Of a stretch of DNA of 64,000 nt, positions 59,130 through 64,000 are shown in pieces. Every line of letters starts with the position of its first letter. Positions within the stretch are counted from its first letter, which is position 1. The position numbers were made by a program, and so were the translations under genes. The notes under the pieces are model-generated. The model saw only the letters and a program-made list of their open reading frames with translations, had not been told where the DNA came from and searched no databases. The DNA lies in contig SKCR01049635.1 of assembly GCA_019454045.1 (NCBI GenBank), positions 124,001 through 188,000 of the forward strand, in the 5' to 3' direction. Origin of the DNA: Zanthoxylum bungeanum. Lineage: Eukaryota > Streptophyta > Magnoliopsida > Sapindales > Rutaceae.

Positions 59130-59862
59130 GCCAGTGCTTTTTGGTCGGGGCATGCTGAGGTGATGACACATGGTGATTCTGGATAAGGTGACATGTGGCA
59201 AGGTGGTTGGAGCTCAATTATTGTGACACGTAGTGGCTTCTGATTGGTCGGCTCAGATTCTTATCCGCCACGTGTCGATTTCGGATAAGTGAGCCAATAA
59301 TTGATGCTGACGTGGTGACACATGGCAAAGTGACTGTCGGCACCATAGAATTGCGACACGTGGCACGCTGTGATTTTTTGATGATGACGTGGAGATGACG
59401 TGGCATTTTGACTCGGTCAACCGGTGATGTGGACGATGACGTGGCTGACAGGTGGAGTGACACAAGGTGACACATGGCGATGGCGACTATCGACATTGTA
59501 TGATGATGACACGTGGCACGGCGCACGTTAGTAATCGGCTGTGATGGTGACACGTGGCACGGCGCACGTTAGCAAAGTCAAATTTCTCAGATTCTGACTT
59601 GTAAACCCGGCGCACGTTAGCACTGTTCGGAACATGTTAGGCGTCGCGATGCCAAAGGATTGTGCGTCGCGACGCGTGAAATGACATTTGTCATTTTCGT
59701 CCAATTTTCACTGTTTTGGCCCAAATCACCTCCAGAGTGTCCTGAAACTTTATTTTTCTACAAAATAACACAAAACACATCAAAATATTCACAAAACTCA
59801 AGAAACTATACAAAATATTAGGTTAAATGAGTGGGAAATAGTGATATAATTACCACTCATCA
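59130..59862 (-). mobile_element. Ath3 3' LTR, part 2
   Basis: This continues the split LTR to its start, TGATGAGTGGTAATT on the minus strand (ending at 59862). It contains another ACGTG-rich cluster (59160-59560, with GACACGTGGCAC near 59345, 59508 and 59549). The frames at 59218-59553 lie in this cluster and are not genes. The polypurine tract GGTTTGGGGGTG (minus strand) follows at 59863-59874. Confidence 0.93.
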
Positions 59863-61150
59863 CACCCCCAAACCTAACATTTTGCTAGTCATCGAACAAA
59901 ACATAGAATAAAATAACATAAACATCTTTAAAATAAAATTAACTAAGCCACTTTCGTAGGGATCACGGTTGCATTTAGTGTGTGCCTAGGTGTCCCTAGT
60001 GGACGGGTTATAGTCTCGTGATGGCTTACAACAACAATACCCACAAACGTTTTACAAAAGTAAAAATGTAGTGAAACTAATGCACACAAAAGCAAAAAGA
60101 CAAGCGAAAATAGAATAAAGAAGTTAGTGACTAATCAGGTGAAATTTCTACTCCAAGTTACTAGTTGTTTTCTTTCTTTCTAAATTACTGAATAAGTAAA
60201 TTCTCCGATTATATTTACCATTATCCATATACACAGCCAACAAAATATTAAACAACTTATTTTTGCCCACAACAGTCATAAGTGCAGTTGGTAAGAGAGT
60301 AATATTTTTGTTCTAAAGTTTTATCAGAATTCACACCTTTTTGTAGCAATGGAATAATTTTTCTGATTTTTTCTTTGATTTTTGATTTTTGATTTATTTA
60401 TATACAATAACTTCCATCTATGTAGGGAGTGTTAGGTCGGTGACTCCCAAACCAGTTGGCTTTAGGGCACCAGGTGTTAAGACACCCCTACGGAATTAAT
60501 TACTCAGACTTCAGATATATATATTTTTGCAGCATCTTTGATCCAAGTAGCGAGCTTTGGGCCAGTGACTCCCAAACCAGTTGGCTTTAGGGCACTAGGT
60601 GTTAAAACACCCTTACAGACTTAATAACTCGGATCTCATAATTTTTTTTTTACTCCATCACTTTTTGAGATGCTTCCTCCAATTAAACTAGAGCACTGAA
60701 TATTACAAACTTTTCAATTTTAGCTCATGTCCGTATGTTACTATGCATGTTGATAATATCTGCCAACTGAGCAAATGAAGATCTATTTTAGTCAGTTTTA
60801 TGGAGAATTTACAAATTAAATAATTTAAAATGAAATAAACAAAAACTAACTTGTTTCAAAAATGGTTTAAGATACGTCTCAGGAGTGAAAACTCCTTACA
60901 CATCTATCTCTTACCAATTTTACCTTTTTAGTCAAACTAAAAACAACACAAAATATTTTTGTAATTTTTGAAAATTTTTCAAATTTTTTTTGTATTTTTC
61001 GAAAAAATTTGGACTAAAATAAAAATAACACACAAACTAAAAACAAGGTACTGATCAACTAATTCCCTCCCCCAAACCTAAATGAGACATTGTCCCCAAT
61101 GTCTTAAATAGTAAAAGGAGAGTTAAGAAGGTCGTACCTGGTTAGCTGAA
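59863..61150 (-). other. Ath3 internal 3' region
   Basis: No coding frame is seen. It holds two polypurine tracts on the minus strand (59863-59874 beside the LTR and about 61060-61078), a hairpin-forming GACATTGTCCCCAATGTC (61087-61104), and a direct repeat of about 128 bp (GTGACTCCCAAACCAGTTGG at about 60440 and 60568). The ATTGGGGACAATG word is common near the end of Athila-type elements. It is truncated before any recognisable pol, where the LOG-like fragment begins. Confidence 0.75.
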
Positions 61151-61163
61151 AATCTATGAAAAA

Positions 61164-61719
61164 TTACCGATTAAGATCTATGTCCAATTTACGCTTCTTA
61201 CCACGATCTCTATCTGACCAGCTCAACTTGGAAAGAATAGGGTCGATTTTGGTTCAAAGGCTTGGATTTTGTCAATTAATTCTTCGGTCTTTGTTGCAGT
61301 CAGGAAAATATCATGTACTGATTTTGTGACGAACTCATGTCTTTTTGCTTCCGCAAGAAATACAAACAGGAAATCGAAAGAATGTTCAATGTTGAGTAAT
61401 CCAATGGGCTTTCTATGAATGTTCAAGTGCGCCCATGATGCCACTGTGAATATTTCTTCAAATGTTCCGAGCCCACCTGGTAAAGCAATAAACGCATCAG
61501 CAGTATTGACCATTTCAAGGAGTTGTTCAGACATCCCCGAGACAATACGTTCATCTCCATTTGTTTTTCCGATTATATGTTCGTCCGCCAAAGTTTTTGG
61601 AATGATTCCCAAAACATGACTGCCACCATCCTGAACGGCTTTTGAAATGCTTCCCATCAATCCAAGATTGCCACCGCCATATACTAGGTGCATATTTCGT
61701 TCTGCTATGACTTTCCCCA
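61164..61719 (-). pseudogene. LOG-like (cytokinin phosphoribohydrolase family) gene fragment
   Basis: An open frame of 165 codons (61223-61720) matches the LOG family, whose members cleave cytokinin riboside 5'-monophosphates to free cytokinin. Visible motifs are LVYGGGNLGLMG (residues 12-23), SHVLGIIPKTL (34-44) and the signature PGGLGTFEE (81-89). The family's first ~35 residues, with FCGSS, are missing. The Arg-Lys of the usual MHxRKxxM is replaced (MSEQLLEM), so canonical activity is doubtful even in the source. After STLFFPS the frame stops, but the +1 frame reads on (LSKLSWSDRDRGKKRK) to a stop at 61164, so a 1-bp indel shortened it. No intron is visible, although plant LOG genes have several, which suggests RNA-mediated capture. 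Copia RNase H abuts upstream. Confidence 0.85.
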
Positions 61720-61913
61720 ATTAGGAATTTACGGATCCAAACTGCCTTTTTTGCTGCTTCAGCTGTAGCAATATACTCTGCTTCTGTTGTTGAATCGGCA
61801 ACTGTCTCTTGCTTGGAAGATTTCCAGCTTACTGCTCCGATATTCAAACAAAATATGTACCCAGATTGCGACTTACAGTCGTCTTTATCGGTTTAGAAAC
61901 TTACATCGGTAAA
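61720..61913 (-). pseudogene. Cop6 RNase H fragment
   Basis: The minus strand encodes Copia RNase H: GAVSWKSSKQETVADST then TEAEYIATAEAAKKAVWIRK, ending in FLI, where it runs straight into LOG-like sequence. The upstream edge (61913) is the Tat2 LTR. It is close to the Cop2 RNase H at 27095-27290 but better preserved. Confidence 0.88.
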
Positions 61914-62582
61914 TGTGGGACACAGAAACTGGATGACGCATGCTGTCCCGGGCTCGCGACTCGGTCGGGAGTACGGAGTAGCCACAGGGGACTAAACCGG
62001 AGAATAATGGAGTCGCCACCCGGTGTGAACCGGGAAAATGAGATTTAAGGCCGCACTCACCCCTCGCAAGGGAAGACCTCAAACCGTTGGGTTCGGAATG
62101 GTCCCTTACTTATGTCACTTGTAATGAAAGGATTTGTGTAATAATTTAATCAAGCTTAAGTAACACTTATTTCCAAGAGTATAATGCTTCTAAATTCATA
62201 TGCGCAAAAATAAAACTTACACCTAAATTTGCATATATTTCACATCTAAGATTGCATGCTTGAAAATACGTCAAAATAGCAACGAACATACAACTTCATT
62301 GGCATATTGTATTCATGGAAACACAAGCACACACTAACCACGCAAGCACACATAAAAGCGAATCAAATAAGGGCGAACATGTGATTTCATAGACATATCA
62401 TTCTTATATGTGCGGAAGCAAAAACAAATAGCCATTACATGTCCATGCGTAAATAAAAGGGTCAACTAAGTACATAATGCAAAAAGACACTTAAGGATGC
62501 AATTAGGCATTAAAGTAAGCATGCTATGACGTGGTGCAAATGAAGATAACTAATATGGACACAAACACACATGTGAGCACTT

Positions 62583-62690
62583 TTCCAAGTGGTACGTGTA
62601 ATTGTATCCCAAGTACAGACCGCACTACTGTCCATTCGGAATCGGCTACGGAATTTATGTTTGGGTTTCCATCCGATATACCACAAGAAA
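62583..62690 (-). other. Structured 96-bp block, copy D1 (Tat2 LTR)
   Basis: The core 62589-62684 has GTGGTA/TACCAC, the AA/AA internal loop and an outer helix TTCC/GAAA with one mismatch. The inner hairpin keeps ATCGG/CCGAT; ACGGAA against TTCCAT pairs through a G-U in the element-sense RNA. Confidence 0.7.
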
Positions 62691-62784
62691 TAATACTCAA
62701 ATGCTATCATGACATGGATATATGAATTGTAATACGTTAAGCCAAGACTAAGGGATAGATGATGCAATCAATATATGAAAGACG

Positions 62785-63425
62785 CGGCAAATATCGTAGT
62801 AAAGGTAGCTTTTTAGGCTTTTCTTTCCCCAAATGGAGAACCTTTTTAATCCAACACAATAAGCCCATGCACTTTTTATTACAATGCGTACAAAGATAAA
62901 GATAACTATATGAAACTTCGTATACCCGATTGAACACATCTTACATTCAACCGAATATACATCAACCGGCACGGCAAAGTATCGCGGTAAATGGTTTTAA
63001 CCCCTCCAAATAGGGGACCTTTAATCCGACTTACTAAGCCAATGCGCTCGATCGCATCATGCATACAAAGAATAAAGACAATAATATCAAACTTAGTATG
63101 CCCGATTGAACATATCTTACATTCAACCGAATACACATCAACCGGCGTGGCAAAGCATCGTGGTAAAGGGTTTTAACCCCTCCAAATAGGGGACCTTTAA
63201 TCCGAATTACTAAACCCATGCGCTCGATCGCATCATGCATACAAAGAATAAAGACAATAATATCAAACTTAGTATGCCCGATTGAACATATCTTACATTC
63301 ATCCGAGTATACATCGACCGGCGCTGCAAAACATCGTGGTAAAGGATTTGAACCCCTCAAAATAGGGGACCTTTAATCCAACTTACTAAGCCCATGCGCT
63401 CGATCACATCATGCATATAAACAAT
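62785..63425 (-). repeat. 177-bp tandem array in the Tat2 LTR (about 3.7 copies)
   Basis: CCCCTCCAAATAGGGGACC or close variants occur at about 62826, 63000, 63178 and 63354, giving periods of 174-178 bp. Each unit also has GCCCGATTGAACATATCTTAC and CATCAACCGGC. The first unit is the most diverged. The array lies between structured blocks D1 and D2. Confidence 0.9.
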
Positions 63426-63497
63426 AAACATGCGGAAATCAAGTGACGAATAATAAATAAATCAAAGCAACATAAAACAAAGAATGCACCGTTTACT

Positions 63498-63599
63498 CAA
63501 GCGGTACGTGGAGTTGTATCCCGAGTACAGATCATACTACCGTCCATTCGAAATCGACTATGAAATTTATGTCCGGGTTTCCATCCGATATACCGCGAG
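63498..63599 (-). other. Structured 96-bp block, copy D2 (Tat2 LTR)
   Basis: The core 63501-63596 is closed by GCGGTA/TACCGC. Both sides changed relative to the other copies (GTGGTA/TACCAC), so pairing is kept. The outer helix is CTC/GAG across an AA/GA internal loop. Two changes in the inner hairpin become G-U pairs on the minus-strand RNA. Confidence 0.75.
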
Positions 63600-64000
63600 A
63601 GTTGATACATCTTTCATTTTATTCCAAGGCCACAACATACAATATTTCGTAATACATGCATATTTATCTACTCAAGGGCCACAACATGCATTTTAACATA
63701 ATAACCATACGAACAATACTCAATAAATAATAAAAATAAAACTGAAAATGAGTGTGAAAAATACCCTCAGGTCTAACCTTTTTTGCCGACTTTCGGACTT
63801 GCGTTTCACGGAGATCGGAAGGGTTAAAGCTCCTTAACTTTCCCGGTTCACTGGTTTGCTTTTTCCCTCGCTGTTTCGCTGCTCAAGCCACTGTTTTGAC
63901 TTCGTTTTGCTGCTGTTTGTGATGTATTTTCTACTCACTGTTTCTGGACAGTTTCGGTGACTGTTTTGGGGTGTTTTAGTCTCGGTTTGGGGTACTGTTT

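Larger units (their letters stand above)
61914..64000 (-). mobile_element. Tat2 LTR (continues past the window)
   Basis: It begins TGTGGGACACAGAAACTGG and shares with the Tat1 LTR the blocks GGAGTCGCCACCCGGTGTGA, GGCCGCACTCACCCCTCGC and AAACCGTTGGGTTCGGAATG, plus two copies of the structured block. The middle differs and holds a 177-bp tandem array. By analogy with Tat1 it should be the 3' LTR of a minus-strand element; the rest is outside the window. Frames inside it are repeat-derived. Confidence 0.85.

Noticed and set aside
61223..61720. Functional cytokinin-activating LOG gene
   Set aside because: It lacks the N-terminal Rossmann strand and FCGSS, has a frameshifted end, lacks the MHxRKxxM Arg-Lys and has no promoter of its own; it is a fragment between transposon pieces.
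62785..63425. Centromeric satellite array
   Set aside because: The ~177-bp period is satellite-like but only about 3.7 diverged copies exist and they lie within an LTR.

Overview
This window looks like repeat-dense, probably heterochromatic, nuclear DNA of a flowering plant. I see no intact host gene. Almost every base can be assigned to Ty1/Copia or Ty3/Gypsy LTR retrotransposons, most of them nested, truncated or decayed. The angiosperm call rests on the element lineages: Copia elements with zinc-knuckle gag and D-type protease; Athila-like Gypsy elements with a TGGCGCCGTTGCCGGGGA primer-binding site; a Tat-lineage Gypsy with a second RNase H; a hAT-type element; and a plant LOG-like gene fragment. 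I cannot name the species.

Layout, with working names. Cop1 (553-8500, +) is a decayed Copia whose leader carries a 1,023-bp hAT-type insertion. Bases 1-552 are the tail of another Copia LTR. Ath1 (8501-10930, -) is a fragment of an Athila-like element: 5' LTR, PBS and gag start. Cop2 (10931-17844 plus 27088-29449, +) is a Copia split by Tat1 (17845-27087, -), a Tat-lineage Gypsy with two 1,914-bp LTRs and a clean 5-bp target duplication. Cop3 (29450-34196 plus 44096 to about 44570, -) is a different Copia whose 5' LTR is split by Cop4 (34197-44095, -), an old full-length Copia of the Cop1 type. Ath2 (44571 to about 52617, +) is the best preserved Athila-like element, with 5' LTR, gag, protease, RT, RNase H and integrase and then a spliced-looking small ORF. 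Cop5 (about 52617-55822, -) is a gag-pol piece. Ath3 (55823 to about 61150, -) is a 3' LTR plus the end of its internal region, and a solo LTR of the same family sits inside that LTR in the opposite orientation (57137-59124). A LOG-like cytokinin-enzyme gene fragment (61164-61719, -) is fused to a Copia RNase H fragment, Cop6 (61720-61913). The window closes in the LTR of a second Tat-type element (Tat2, 61914-64000).

The genes present are gag-pol relics and do not work together as a host pathway. Stop codons and frameshifts break every gag-pol; many stops are at Trp (TGG) or Gln (CAG) codons, as expected from decay of methylated cytosines.

Two structural signals are not explained by ordinary annotation. 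(1) A 95-96-bp block occurs five times, in Tat LTRs and also in the leader of the unrelated Cop3. Its ends pair as a stem with compensatory base changes, and a long hairpin lies inside it, so it is a candidate conserved RNA structure in retrotransposon leaders. (2) About 300 bp of every Copia LTR of the Cop1/Cop2/Cop4 type is a run of roughly ten short perfect dyads, each with a 3-nt spacer (usually TGG), and the arms co-vary between copies. Other points of interest are the LOG capture, possible exon capture in the hAT element, a non-autonomous Copia subfamily that shares a gag deletion, and several minisatellites inside LTRs and 3' regions.
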